DNA of 64,000 bases from UBA3478 sp965662045. Lineage in GTDB: Bacteria; Bacteroidota; Bacteroidia; Flavobacteriales; Flavobacteriaceae. Shown here one piece after another: positions 34,139-43,158 of this stretch; positions within the stretch are counted from its first letter, which is position 1; every line of letters starts with the position of its first letter. The notes under the pieces are model-generated. The model was not told the origin of the DNA. It saw only the letters and a list, made by a program, of their open reading frames with translations, and ran no database searches. Both the position numbers and the translations under genes were made by a program. The DNA is taken from NCBI GenBank assembly GCA_965662045.1, contig CBFIGE010000008.1, forward strand, positions 1-64,000, in the 5' to 3' direction.

Positions 34139-35425
34139 TTATACTAACTCTGTGTATTGAAACAAAGGTCTTGATTGCATTAATTCATTAACCTCGGCAC
34201 GAACGGCAGCAATAGATGACTCGTCATTAGAGCCCATCAACACGCGATCTATCAGATCAGCAATAGTTTTCATGTCGTCTTCAACTAAACCTCTTGTAGT
34301 AACAGCTGGGGTTCCCAAACGAATTCCAGAAGTAACAAACGGAGACTTATCATCAAACGGAACCATATTTTTATTAGCCGTAATATCCGCTAATTCAAGT
34401 ACTTTTTCAGCATCTTTACCCGTGATATCCTTGTTTCTCAAATCAATAAGAATCATATGATTATCTGTTCCTCCAGAAATAATGTGGTATCCTTTTGCGA
34501 TAAGAGCCTGACCTAGAGCGTCTGCATTCTTTTTAACCTGAACCATATAATGCAAGAAATGGTCTTCTAAAGCTTCTCCAAAGGCCACAGCTTTACCTGC
34601 GATAACATGTTCTAAAGGCCCTCCCTGATTTCCTGGAAATACTGCTAAATCAACTAATGATGACATCTTGCGCACAGTTCCATTTTTAAGTTTGATACCC
34701 ATTGGGTTTTCAAAGTCTTCTCCCATTAAAATCAAGCCTCCCCGAGGTCCTCTCAAGGTTTTGTGAGTAGTTGTAGTAACGAAATGACAATGCGGGATAG
34801 GATCGTTTAAAATACCTTTGGCAATCAAGCCAGAGGGGTGAGATATATCAGCCATAAGTAAAGCTCCCACTCCGTCAGCAATCTGACGAAACTTTTCAAA
34901 ATCCATATCCCTTGAATACGCAGAAGCTCCAGCAATAATTAATTTTGGTCTCTCTTTTTTGGCAATTTCTTCTATAGTATTGTAATTTAAAAGACCAGAA
35001 TCTTTGTCCACTCCGTAAAAAACAGGTTTGTACAAACGTCCAGAAAAATTAACGGGAGATCCATGTGTGAGGTGACCTCCATGAGATAAGTCAAATCCCA
35101 TAATGGTATCTCCAGGGTTTAAAGCCGCATGAAAAAGAGAAGCATTAGCCTGCGAACCAGAATGAGGTTGAACATTTGCATATACCGCTCCAAAGAGTTG
35201 TTTTGCTCTTTCAATTGCAAGATTTTCGACCTTATCTACCTCTTCACAGCCACCGTAATACCTCTTTCCAGGATATCCTTCAGCATATTTGTTGGTCAAA
35301 ACAGAACCAGTCGCTTCCATGACCGCCTCAGAGGTGAAGTTTTCTGAAGCAATTAATTCAACTCCTCTTAATTGTCTGTTTTTTTCGCTCTCAATTAGAG
35401 AAAATAACTCTTGATCCCTATTCAT
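34139..35425 (-). CDS. glyA: Serine hydroxymethyltransferase
   Basis: A 428-residue PLP enzyme that interconverts serine and glycine while charging tetrahydrofolate. Visible are LIASENFTSEAVMEATGS, NKYAEGYPGKRYYGGCE, VQPHSGSQANAS, the PLP lysine in TTTTHKTLRGPRGG, and TSGIRLGTPAVTTRG. Length is normal. Monocistronic, with 77 bases separating it from ytxJ upstream. The window also encodes serine dehydratase, so serine is handled by two routes. Confidence 0.98.
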   Translation of the reverse strand: MNRDQELFSLIESEKNRQLRGVELIASENFTSEAVMEATGSVLTNKYAEGYPGKRYYGGCEEVDKVENLAIERAKQLFGAVYANVQPHSGSQANASLFHAALNPGDTIMGFDLSHGGHLTHGSPVNFSGRLYKPVFYGVDKDSGLLNYNTIEEIAKKERPKLIIAGASAYSRDMDFEKFRQIADGVGALLMADISHPSGLIAKGILNDPIPHCHFVTTTTHKTLRGPRGGLILMGEDFENPMGIKLKNGTVRKMSSLVDLAVFPGNQGGPLEHVIAGKAVAFGEALEDHFLHYMVQVKKNADALGQALIAKGYHIISGGTDNHMILIDLRNKDITGKDAEKVLELADITANKNMVPFDDKSPFVTSGIRLGTPAVTTRGLVEDDMKTIADLIDRVLMGSNDESSIAAVRAEVNELMQSRPLFQYTELV

Positions 35426-35502
35426 GTCGTTTTATTTTCGACAAAAGTACATTCTAATTTGGTAGTAGGTTGATTTTGTTTAGACCCTAAATTCACAATT
35501 TA

Positions 35503-35859
35503 TCAACACAAAAGCTGGGTTACATTTAATTGTAAAATATCTCCATGAGAAGCGTGGTCTGCGACTTTCCCATTTTTGAGAACGAGTACTTGAGGTGACT
35601 GGTGTGGAATGTCTAGTACACGTGCTAATTCATTAGATAAAGAACGCTTATCAAATACGTTGATGAGTACAAAATCGAAAGAACAATCCACGTTTTCTAG
35701 CATTTGTTTAAATTCTCGTAATACCCAAGTGCTTGTTCCACATTTATGAGAGTGCTTAAACAAAACTTGGGGTCGCTGATAAGAGAGTTCAGCGTACTCT
35801 TTATGAAGATCATTTGAATGCTCCAATTCCTCTTCTTTCTTCTTAAAAAACCAACCCAT
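35503..35859 (-). CDS. ytxJ: Monothiol thioredoxin-fold protein, YtxJ-like
   Basis: A 118-residue thioredoxin-fold protein of the YtxJ family, often called the bacillithiol-system redox-active protein. The single active-site cysteine is in FKHSHKCGTSTWVL (C40), and HQSPQVLVLKNGKVADHASHGDI is the family C-terminal signature including the cis-proline region. A second Cys (CSF, about 59) and the terminal Cys are not conserved features I recognise. Function is probably de-bacilithiolation or another low-molecular-weight thiol exchange. Divergent from clpB. Confidence 0.85.
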   Translation of the reverse strand: MGWFFKKKEEELEHSNDLHKEYAELSYQRPQVLFKHSHKCGTSTWVLREFKQMLENVDCSFDFVLINVFDKRSLSNELARVLDIPHQSPQVLVLKNGKVADHASHGDILQLNVTQLLC

Positions 35860-35893
35860 AGTGTCAAAATGTCTTAAAATTTCAATTAAATAC

Positions 35894-35928
35894 TGACAAA
35901 AAGTCTTCTTTTGAGTATAATCTCAAAA
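35894..35928 (+). promoter_or_regulatory. Two adjacent inverted repeats before clpB
   Basis: The first repeat is TGACAAAAAGTCT at 35894-35906, with GAC-N5-GTC symmetry. Two bases on, TTTTGAG (35909-35915) and CTCAAAA (35922-35928) form a perfect seven-base inverted repeat around TATAAT. They lie 40-75 bases before the clpB ATG. The first resembles the TGACAAGCTGTCA site between dnaK and the serine dehydratase gene. Repressor or stress-sigma control of clpB is inferred. Confidence 0.45.
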
Positions 35929-35966
35929 TGGAATTCTTTTTGATTTTATTGGTATAAAAAACTTTT

Positions 35967-38540
35967 ATGAATGCACAATCGTTTACACCAAAAGTTCAAC
36001 ATATTATAAGTGAAGCACAAATCATAACGCAATCCTATGACCATAAACTCACCGAACCACAACACTTGTTTTTAGCTATGTATGAACAGGAATACGAAGT
36101 TCTTGAATTAAATCTCAAAAAAGAAATAATTGAACAAGGTATTCAAGCTATTAAATATGATCTTCAATCAAGACCCCAATCTAATTCAGCAGAGATACAA
36201 TTCTCCAATGAATCGGTACAAGTCCTTCAAAAGGCTATGGCTCATGCTCGAAAAAAAAATCAAGATCAGGTAAATCTACTTTCTTTTTTCATTGCGCTAC
36301 TCAGCTATAGTGAGCGTTTAAAAACAATCTTGAGCAAACTTGGAGTCAATTTTAACACACTAGAAAAAAAGATGATAGAAAAAGAAACCAATACCCCTAA
36401 GTCAGAAAAAACTTACACTCAACTCAGTAGATTTGCCAACGACCTAAATGCACTTGTGGATTCGGGCAAATTGGATCCCATAATTGGCAGAGAAGAAGAA
36501 ATCAGGCGTGTTTTGCAGATCTTATCTAGACGAACTAAAAATAACCCTATTTTAATTGGAGCTCCAGGCGTAGGTAAAACAGCCATCGCTGAAGGACTTG
36601 CCCAACGCATTGTAAATGGTGATGTTCCGGAAAATTTAAAAAGTAAGAAAGTTTATGCCCTTGATATGGGCGCTTTAATTGCTGGTGCCAAATACAAGGG
36701 AGAATTCGAAGAGCGCTTAAAAGCCGTTATTAAAGAAGTCTCTGAGCATTCAGGAGAAATTATCCTATTTATAGACGAAATACACACCCTAGTTGGCGCA
36801 GGAGGAGGTCAAGGTGCGATGGACGCCGCTAACATACTCAAACCTGCCCTTGCCCGAGGCGAATTAAGAGCTATTGGCGCCACGACCCTAGATGAATACC
36901 AAAAATATTTTGAAAAAGACAAAGCTCTAGAGCGCCGATTTCAAAAGGTAATTGTAAATCAACCCAATAGGGAAAGTGCAATTTCAATTCTTCGCGGTAT
37001 TAAAGAAAAATATGAGACTCATCACGAGGTCAGAATCAAAGATGATGCCCTAATCGCGGCCGTAGACTTCTCATCAAGATATATTTCAGACCGTTTTTTG
37101 CCAGATAAAGCTATTGATTTGATGGATGAGGCTGCCTCGAAAATTCGAATGGAAATCAATTCAAAACCCGAAGAACTAGACAATTTAGATCGAAAAATTA
37201 CACAAATTGAAATTGAAATACAGGCGCTTAAAAAGGAAAAAGATGAGCAAAAAACTAAACTGCTCAGCACTGAACTAGCAGAAATACAAGAAAAAAGAAT
37301 GTTATTATTCACTAAGTGGAGCAGTGAGCGCGACAAAATTGATCAAATTCAAAGTGCCAAGAAAGAGCTCGAAAAATTGAGAGTTGAAGCAGAAAAATCG
37401 GAGCGAGAAGGCGATTACGAAAGAGTTGCAAAAATAAGGTACGGTACCTCCAAAGAATTGGAAGTCAAATTAAATAATCTTCAACTCGATGTTGACAGTA
37501 ATCAAGAAAAAAACATCATCAAAGAAGAAGTGAATAGTGAGGATATCGCGGAAATCGTCTCGAAATGGACAGGTATTCCAGTACATAAATTAATGTCAAG
37601 TGAAATAGAAAAATTACTTCACCTTGAAGCGCACTTAAATAAAAAGTTAATTGGACAAAAACATGCAATCGAAGCTGTTTCTGAAGCAATCAGACGTAAC
37701 AAAGCTGGTCTCAATCCTGTAGATAAGCCTATAGGATCATTTCTTTTTATAGGACCAACCGGTGTGGGCAAAACAGAATTATCTAAAACACTAGCCTCTT
37801 ATTTATTTAATAATAAAAATGCCCTTACGCGTATCGATATGAGTGAATACCAGGAAAGGCATAGCGTAAGTCGTCTTATTGGGGCACCTCCTGGATACGT
37901 GGGTTACGATGAAGGTGGCCAACTGACCGAAGCAGTGCGACGCAGACCATATTCCATCGTATTGCTAGACGAAATTGAAAAAGCCCATCCTGATACCTTT
38001 AATATTTTACTTCAAGTTTTAGATGAAGGTCACCTCACAGACAGCCAGGGAAGATTCATTGATTTTAAAAACACTATCGTTATTATGACCTCTAATATCG
38101 GTTCAAATTATTGGAGCGCCTTATCAGATGAAAACTCCTTTAATACAGAAGAGGTCAAAATGATTCAAAATAAAGTTCAAAATGAGCTAAAGCAACACAT
38201 GAAACCTGAGTTTTTAAATAGAATTGATGAAATAACGCTTTTTACACCCTTAACACCTGCGGACATCTCAGTGATTACAAACCTTCAATTAGAAGAACTT
38301 GTTCAAACCTTAAAAGAAAAGGGGATCGATATGCAATTTACAGAAGAGGCCGTTACTTTTCTGAGTGAACAGGGATATGACATGCAATACGGAGCAAGGC
38401 CACTAAAACGAATTATTCAAAGGGAAGTGCTTAGTCCTCTTTCAAAAAAAATTCTTTCTGGCGATATAAAATCAAATGGAGGCTTAATTTTAGATAACTT
38501 TGATAACCGATTGGTATTTAGAACTCAAATCTCTAGTTAG
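35967..38540 (+). CDS. clpB: ATP-dependent chaperone ClpB
   Basis: An 857-residue Hsp100 disaggregase. The N-domain (about 1-145) is somewhat divergent. NBD1 has Walker A GAPGVGKT near 198-205 and Walker B ILFIDEIHTL near 264. The coiled-coil M-domain occupies about 405-525 (LDNLDRKITQIEIEIQALKKE), whose length separates ClpB from ClpC. NBD2 has Walker A GPTGVGKT near 596-603, RLIGAPPGYVGYDEGGQLTEAVRRRPYS, and sensor NIGSNYW. It rescues aggregates with DnaK, whose gene is also in this window. No ClpP-binding IGF loop was seen. A TetR regulator gene follows three bases later. Confidence 0.95.
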   Translation: MNAQSFTPKVQHIISEAQIITQSYDHKLTEPQHLFLAMYEQEYEVLELNLKKEIIEQGIQAIKYDLQSRPQSNSAEIQFSNESVQVLQKAMAHARKKNQDQVNLLSFFIALLSYSERLKTILSKLGVNFNTLEKKMIEKETNTPKSEKTYTQLSRFANDLNALVDSGKLDPIIGREEEIRRVLQILSRRTKNNPILIGAPGVGKTAIAEGLAQRIVNGDVPENLKSKKVYALDMGALIAGAKYKGEFEERLKAVIKEVSEHSGEIILFIDEIHTLVGAGGGQGAMDAANILKPALARGELRAIGATTLDEYQKYFEKDKALERRFQKVIVNQPNRESAISILRGIKEKYETHHEVRIKDDALIAAVDFSSRYISDRFLPDKAIDLMDEAASKIRMEINSKPEELDNLDRKITQIEIEIQALKKEKDEQKTKLLSTELAEIQEKRMLLFTKWSSERDKIDQIQSAKKELEKLRVEAEKSEREGDYERVAKIRYGTSKELEVKLNNLQLDVDSNQEKNIIKEEVNSEDIAEIVSKWTGIPVHKLMSSEIEKLLHLEAHLNKKLIGQKHAIEAVSEAIRRNKAGLNPVDKPIGSFLFIGPTGVGKTELSKTLASYLFNNKNALTRIDMSEYQERHSVSRLIGAPPGYVGYDEGGQLTEAVRRRPYSIVLLDEIEKAHPDTFNILLQVLDEGHLTDSQGRFIDFKNTIVIMTSNIGSNYWSALSDENSFNTEEVKMIQNKVQNELKQHMKPEFLNRIDEITLFTPLTPADISVITNLQLEELVQTLKEKGIDMQFTEEAVTFLSEQGYDMQYGARPLKRIIQREVLSPLSKKILSGDIKSNGGLILDNFDNRLVFRTQISS

Positions 38541-38543
38541 TCC

Positions 38544-39146
38544 ATGCAAATAAGTAAATCCTTAAAAACAAAACAGTTCATTTTAGAAACCGTAGCTCCT
38601 CTTTTTAATAAATACGGATATCACGGTACGAGTTTAAGTGCAATTACCGAGGCAACAGGTTTAACAAAAGGAGCACTTTACGGGAATTTTGAAAACAAGG
38701 AAGAACTAGCCCTCTCCGCCTTTGAATACTCCAAGAACATATTACTCAAACATATTATTAATGCCTTACAAGAAGGTGAAAATTCAATATCTAGAATGTT
38801 TTCACTGATCAATTTTTACAAATCGTATGATTTAATAATAGAAGAGTTAGGGGGATGTCCTATTGTAAGTGCTGGGGTGGATGTCAAACATAACAACTTT
38901 ACACTATCACAAGCAATTAAAGAAGTTCATCATTCCATCGAAGGGCATATTGCTCATGTAATTGAGCAAGGTCAAATCAAGGATGAATTCAAATTGAAAT
39001 TGCCAGCAATACAATACGCGAAGCAATTTTACACGATTTTAAATGGAGGTGTAGTTTCTAGCATTATAACTTCAGATCCAAAATACTTTAAGAATTCCGC
39101 TCAATATTTGGAATATCTTATTCAAATCGAATTCGCAAAAAAATAA
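38544..39146 (+). CDS. TetR/AcrR family transcriptional regulator
   Basis: A 200-residue repressor-like protein. The N-terminal helix-turn-helix is FNKYGYHGTSLSAITEATGLTKGALYGNFENKEELALSAFEY (about residues 18-59 in two runs), a clear TetR signature. The C-terminal ligand domain is helical and unassignable. It begins three bases after clpB, so it is probably co-transcribed. Whether it controls clpB or a distant target is not visible. The paired inverted repeats before clpB would be a candidate operator. Confidence 0.92.
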   Translation: MQISKSLKTKQFILETVAPLFNKYGYHGTSLSAITEATGLTKGALYGNFENKEELALSAFEYSKNILLKHIINALQEGENSISRMFSLINFYKSYDLIIEELGGCPIVSAGVDVKHNNFTLSQAIKEVHHSIEGHIAHVIEQGQIKDEFKLKLPAIQYAKQFYTILNGGVVSSIITSDPKYFKNSAQYLEYLIQIEFAKK

Positions 39147-39177
39147 CTAGGGCTTAAATAACAGCTTAGCAGTATTC

Positions 39178-39639
39178 ATGGGCATTCAACAAGTAAATAT
39201 CAAAAATAAACGGGCGAGATTTGAATACGAGATACTTGATACTTATGAAGCTGGAATTGTACTTGCAGGTACTGAAATTAAATCTATTCGCCTGAGTAAA
39301 GCCAACATATCAAATAGTTTTTGTGAATTCAATCAAAACACTGAACTTTTTGTAGTCAATATGCAAGTAGATGAATATTCCCACGGCAATCATTACAATC
39401 ATCAGCCAAAAGCAGTAAGAAAGCTGCTACTGCAAAAAAGAGAACTCAGAAAATTACACAAAGAAGTGTCTCAAAAAGGTATAGCGATTATACCTTTGAG
39501 ATTATACCTGAACGAAAAAGGTTTAGCTAAACTGCAAATCGCACTAGCAAAAGGAAAAAAATTATACGATAAGAGAGAAACCATAAAAGATAGAGATAAC
39601 AAACGAACACTTGATCGCATCAAGAAAAAGGAAGTTTAG
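39178..39639 (+). CDS. smpB: SsrA-binding protein SmpB
   Basis: A 153-residue OB-fold protein that delivers tmRNA to stalled ribosomes. Signatures: NKRARFEYEILDTYEAGIVLAGTEIKSIR, YSHGNHYNHQPKAVRKLLL (family HxNxxxHxPxRxRKLLL variant), and a basic C-terminal tail KRETIKDRDNKRTLDRIKKK that folds as a helix in the A site. tmRNA itself is not in this window. Its stop overlaps the convergent pcm gene by four bases. Confidence 0.97.
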   Translation: MGIQQVNIKNKRARFEYEILDTYEAGIVLAGTEIKSIRLSKANISNSFCEFNQNTELFVVNMQVDEYSHGNHYNHQPKAVRKLLLQKRELRKLHKEVSQKGIAIIPLRLYLNEKGLAKLQIALAKGKKLYDKRETIKDRDNKRTLDRIKKKEV

Positions 39640-40295
39640 TTCAAGCCTTCTTTGTCTTCTAATAATGGCACAAAACGGAATTCACCATGAAGACTTTTGG
39701 TGAATTTTGAAGCCGCGGTTTTAATATATCTGTGCATAAGCTGTGTATTTCCTTCTCCAACTGGAATGACCAATCTCCCTCTTAGTTTTAGCTGCTTTAG
39801 CAAGGCTTCGGGAAGCTGAGGAGCACCGGCAGTAACGATAACTCCATCAAAAGGAGCCTGTTCAGAATAACCAACATATCCGTCTCCAAAGATCATTTTT
39901 TTTGGTCTATAAGGCATTTGTTGAAAAAATAGCTTTGTTTTCTTGAACAATTCTAATTGCCGTTCAATAGTATATACCTTTGCCCCTAATGCAATGAGGA
40001 CGGCTGTTTGATAACCACATCCTGTCCCAACTTCTAAAATTTTATCTCCAGTTTTTACATCCAATAATGAACTTTGGATGGCTACTGTGTAAGGCTGAGA
40101 AATGGTTTGATTTGCTCCAATGGGAAAAGCCTTATCTTGATAAGCATGGGCCTCGAAACTACTATCTAAATAAAGGTGGCGTGGAACCTTAGCAATCGCT
40201 CTTAAAACATTCTCATCTGTAATCCCTTTAGTCTTAAGTTCTGTAACTAAATGATTACGCATTCCCTGATGTTTTAATTCGTCTTTTCTCAGCAT
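39636..40295 (-). CDS. pcm: Protein-L-isoaspartate O-methyltransferase
   Basis: A 219-residue methyltransferase that repairs isoaspartyl residues in aged proteins. The SAM motif is ILEVGTGCGYQTAVLIALG. GANQTISQPYTVAIQ and the post-motif LKLRGRLVIPVGEG are typical of PCMT. The frame can be opened seven codons earlier at TTG 40316, but ATG 40295 is the better start because a TAATTTTG box lies in that extension. Convergent with smpB, divergent from the Gfo/Idh gene. Confidence 0.93.
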   Translation of the reverse strand: MLRKDELKHQGMRNHLVTELKTKGITDENVLRAIAKVPRHLYLDSSFEAHAYQDKAFPIGANQTISQPYTVAIQSSLLDVKTGDKILEVGTGCGYQTAVLIALGAKVYTIERQLELFKKTKLFFQQMPYRPKKMIFGDGYVGYSEQAPFDGVIVTAGAPQLPEALLKQLKLRGRLVIPVGEGNTQLMHRYIKTAASKFTKSLHGEFRFVPLLEDKEGLN

Positions 40296-40313
40296 TTCAT
40301 AAAATGTGTGCGA

Positions 40314-40321
40314 CAAAATTA
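40314..40321 (-). promoter_or_regulatory. TAnnTTTG box before pcm
   Basis: TAATTTTG on the minus strand fits the -7 consensus and ends 18 bases before the pcm ATG. It lies back to back with the strong plus-strand promoter at 40326-40355. Confidence 0.4.
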
Positions 40322-40325
40322 AACA

Positions 40326-40355
40326 TTGTTAACTCTACTTATATGGCTATTTTTG
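40326..40355 (+). promoter_or_regulatory. Bacteroidota-type promoter of the Gfo/Idh gene
   Basis: TTG at 40326-40328, a 19-base spacer, and TATTTTTG at 40348-40355 fit the TTTG-N19-TAnnTTTG consensus. The ATG at 40371 is 15 bases downstream, which rules out the longer frame that starts inside the promoter. Confidence 0.65.
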
Positions 40356-40370
40356 CAGAAAAATAATTCT

Positions 40371-41363
40371 ATGTTAAAAGCAGGTGTTTTTGGAGCAGGT
40401 CATTTAGGAAAGATTCATTTAAAATTATTACGGGAATCTTCTAAATATGAGTTAGTTGGATTCTTTGACAATAATGAAACACATGCAATTGAAGTTCAAG
40501 AAACCTTAGGATATAAATTTTATTCATCACAAGAAGCACTTTTAAACGAAATTGATGTTGCTGTTATAGTAACTCCAACACTCACTCATTTTGACATTGC
40601 GAAAAAAGCACTTGAATTCAAAAAACACCTCTTTATAGAAAAACCGATAACACTAAATCTAGAGCAAGCCGAAGAGTTGATGGCACTAGCCAAAGAAAAC
40701 GGCGTTATAGGGGCTGTAGGACATGTTGAAAGATATAATCCCGCATTAAAATCAGTCAAAGATATTATCGATAATCCGATGTTTATTGAGACGCATCGAC
40801 TCTCTGAATTCAATCCGAGAGGAACAGATGTATCTGTAGTAATGGATCTAATGATTCACGATATCGAAATCGTTTTGAGTATGATATCATCAAGTTTAGC
40901 CGAAGTACATGCAAGCGGAGCCTGCGTGCTCTCTCAGTCTCCAGATATTGCGAATGCTAGATTAGTATTTGAAAATAAATCTGTTGTTAATTTAACCGCA
41001 AGCAGAATATCTTTAAAAAATATGCGAAAAACCAGGGTTTTTCAAAAAGATGCGTATATCAGTATTGATTTTTTAGAAAAAGAAAGTGAGATCGTTAAAA
41101 TTGATAGTCCAAAGGCTGAAGAGGCAATTGATCCTTATCAAATGACCTTGACTAATGCCGAAGGTGAAACAAAAATTTTACATTTCGAAAAACCAAAAAC
41201 AGAAATGAACAATGCCATACTCGATGAACTTGAAAATTTAGCCGAGGCGATTCATCTAGAGCGTTCACCCGAAGTAACTTTAGAGGATGGTACCAAGGCG
41301 CTAAAAGTGGCTTTAGAAATTGTTTCGAAAATAAAAAGTCAATTGAACTATTTAGGAAATTAA
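40371..41363 (+). CDS. Gfo/Idh/MocA family oxidoreductase
   Basis: A 330-residue NAD(P)-dependent oxidoreductase. The N-terminal Rossmann motif is AGVFGAGHLGKIHLKLL, and EKPITLNLEQAEELM is the family EKP motif. GHVERYNPALK and VVMDLMIHDIEIVLSMI are in the C-terminal domain. It resembles UDP-N-acetylglucosamine 3-dehydrogenase-like and inositol dehydrogenase-like members, but the substrate cannot be told. The true start follows a strong promoter. A YggS-type gene begins 32 bases after its stop. Confidence 0.9.
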   Translation: MLKAGVFGAGHLGKIHLKLLRESSKYELVGFFDNNETHAIEVQETLGYKFYSSQEALLNEIDVAVIVTPTLTHFDIAKKALEFKKHLFIEKPITLNLEQAEELMALAKENGVIGAVGHVERYNPALKSVKDIIDNPMFIETHRLSEFNPRGTDVSVVMDLMIHDIEIVLSMISSSLAEVHASGACVLSQSPDIANARLVFENKSVVNLTASRISLKNMRKTRVFQKDAYISIDFLEKESEIVKIDSPKAEEAIDPYQMTLTNAEGETKILHFEKPKTEMNNAILDELENLAEAIHLERSPEVTLEDGTKALKVALEIVSKIKSQLNYLGN

Positions 41364-41395
41364 ATCCCATCAAGTAATTTTATATTTTTTCAAAA

Positions 41396-42052
41396 ATGGG
41401 CATACGCGAAAATTTAGCAAAAATCATTACTGAAATCCCTGAACAGGTTTCTTTAGTCGCTGTATCTAAAACCAAACCTGTTGATGCTTTAAAAGAAGCT
41501 TATGAAGGTGGTCAGCGCATCTTTGGAGAAAATAAGGTGCAGGAGTTAATCGAGAAGCACACTCAATTACCCAATGATGTGCAGTGGCATATGATAGGTC
41601 ACCTGCAGCGCAACAAGGTTAAATATATTGCACCTTTTATTTCTTTAATTCACTCGGTGGATAGTTTAAGACTTCTTAAAGAAATAAATAAACAAGGAAG
41701 TAAGTTAAACCTAAAAATAAATTGCCTTTTACAAATTCACATTGCGCAAGAAGAACACAAATTTGGCTTGTCCGCTAACGAATTAGATGAAATACTTTCG
41801 TCAAGTGATGCATTCGAATTTGTGAATATCAAAGGCTTAATGGGAATGGCTTCTTTTACCAACGACCAAGACCAATTAAAGTCGGAGTTCACATATTTGG
41901 CTCAACTCTTTAAAGAAAAAGCAATAGATTTCGAAAATCTAGAAATTTTGTCCATGGGTATGAGTGGAGACTATCAGCTCGCCATTGATTGTGGGAGTAA
42001 TATGATCAGAGTGGGTAGTCGTATATTCGGGGCAAGAAATTATCATCATTGA
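41396..42052 (+). CDS. YggS-family PLP homeostasis protein
   Basis: A 218-residue non-catalytic PLP-binding protein of the YggS/PROSC type. The PLP lysine is K25 in LVAVSKTKPVDAL. FGENKVQELIEKHTQLP, WHMIGHLQRNKVKYI and LSMGMSGDYQLAIDCGSNMIRVGSRIFG are the family signatures. It buffers free PLP and protects PLP enzymes. The stop overlaps the TTG start of the exonuclease gene (TTGA). Confidence 0.96.
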   Translation: MGIRENLAKIITEIPEQVSLVAVSKTKPVDALKEAYEGGQRIFGENKVQELIEKHTQLPNDVQWHMIGHLQRNKVKYIAPFISLIHSVDSLRLLKEINKQGSKLNLKINCLLQIHIAQEEHKFGLSANELDEILSSSDAFEFVNIKGLMGMASFTNDQDQLKSEFTYLAQLFKEKAIDFENLEILSMGMSGDYQLAIDCGSNMIRVGSRIFGARNYHH

Positions 42053-43158
42053 ATCGTTATTTTGCCATATTAGATATCGAATCCACTGGAGGAGCCTATA
42101 ATGAAGAAGGGATAACTGAAATTGCTATTCACAAGTTTGACGGAAGCCAGGAAATCGATTACTTTCAATCGCTCATCAATCCAGAAAGGGAAATACAGGA
42201 GTTTGTTGTTAAACTGACAGGGATTTCAAATAAAATGCTCAAAAATGCACCCAGATTTTACGAGGTAGCCAAACGCATCATTGAAATTACCAAAGACTGC
42301 ATTATTGTTGCTCATAATACGAGTTTTGATTATCGAATTTTAAAGTTAGAGTTCGATAGACTTGGTTATGATTTTACAAAAGAGACCTTATGTACTGTTG
42401 AATTGTCGCAAAAGTTAATTCCAGAGGCCAATTCTCACAGTCTAGGTAAATTAGTAAAGGCATTAGGGATAGCAGTGAGCAATCGACATAGAGCTTCTGG
42501 AGACGCCCAAGCGACACTCGAATTGTTTAAAATTTTACTTCAGAAAGATACAACCCAGGAAATTTCAAAATCTCTAATCAAGAAAAACGAGCATTTTCAT
42601 TTGAGCCAAAAGCAAATAGATCTTATAAATAATCTCAGTGAAAAAGCAGGTGTTTTCTATTTATATGGCAAAGACGAGAATTTGCTCTACATTGGGCAAA
42701 GTAAAAACATCAAAACAACACTAAGTAAGAAGTTTGCTTCAAAATCAAAAAAAGATGTGTCTTTGCAAAAGAAAACAAAGCATATCATAGAACAACTCAT
42801 TCCAAATGAGTTGTTTCGAAATATCAAATTTATTCATGAAACAAATGGTCGATTTAGTTTAAGTGCAGTAAAAAAAAGTAAATTTGATAACGTCAAAATT
42901 CGACTACTAAACAAGCACGAGAGTTTTTTAGTCATAGAGAAAGAAAATACCTCTGCTCAGAATTATATCTATTTTATTGAAAATGGAGGACTGAGTTACT
43001 ATGGCACCTGTAAATTGAATTATCAAATCAGTAAAATTGAGATTCTTAAGAAAAATTTGATTAAAATTGAGCAATACAGAGAGATATATGGTCAGCTCAT
43101 CGAACAAAAATTCAAAGAAAATCCAGAAAAATTCGAAATTCAACTTTTTGAAAATTAG
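42049..43158 (+). CDS. DnaQ-type exonuclease fused to GIY-YIG domain
   Basis: A 369-residue two-domain protein. Residues 5-165 are a DEDD 3'-5' exonuclease: ILDIESTGG (Exo I, D9/E11), VAHNTSFDYRIL (Exo II) and HRASGDAQATLEL (Exo III, DEDDh). A helical linker leads to a GIY-YIG domain about 200-280 (GVFYLYGKDENLLYIGQSKN), like the nuclease domain of UvrC/Cho. The C-terminal 85 residues are unassigned. Similar fusions are known as UvrC-like nucleases in other bacteria and suggest DNA repair. TTG start is coupled to the YggS stop. Confidence 0.85.
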   Translation: MNRYFAILDIESTGGAYNEEGITEIAIHKFDGSQEIDYFQSLINPEREIQEFVVKLTGISNKMLKNAPRFYEVAKRIIEITKDCIIVAHNTSFDYRILKLEFDRLGYDFTKETLCTVELSQKLIPEANSHSLGKLVKALGIAVSNRHRASGDAQATLELFKILLQKDTTQEISKSLIKKNEHFHLSQKQIDLINNLSEKAGVFYLYGKDENLLYIGQSKNIKTTLSKKFASKSKKDVSLQKKTKHIIEQLIPNELFRNIKFIHETNGRFSLSAVKKSKFDNVKIRLLNKHESFLVIEKENTSAQNYIYFIENGGLSYYGTCKLNYQISKIEILKKNLIKIEQYREIYGQLIEQKFKENPEKFEIQLFEN

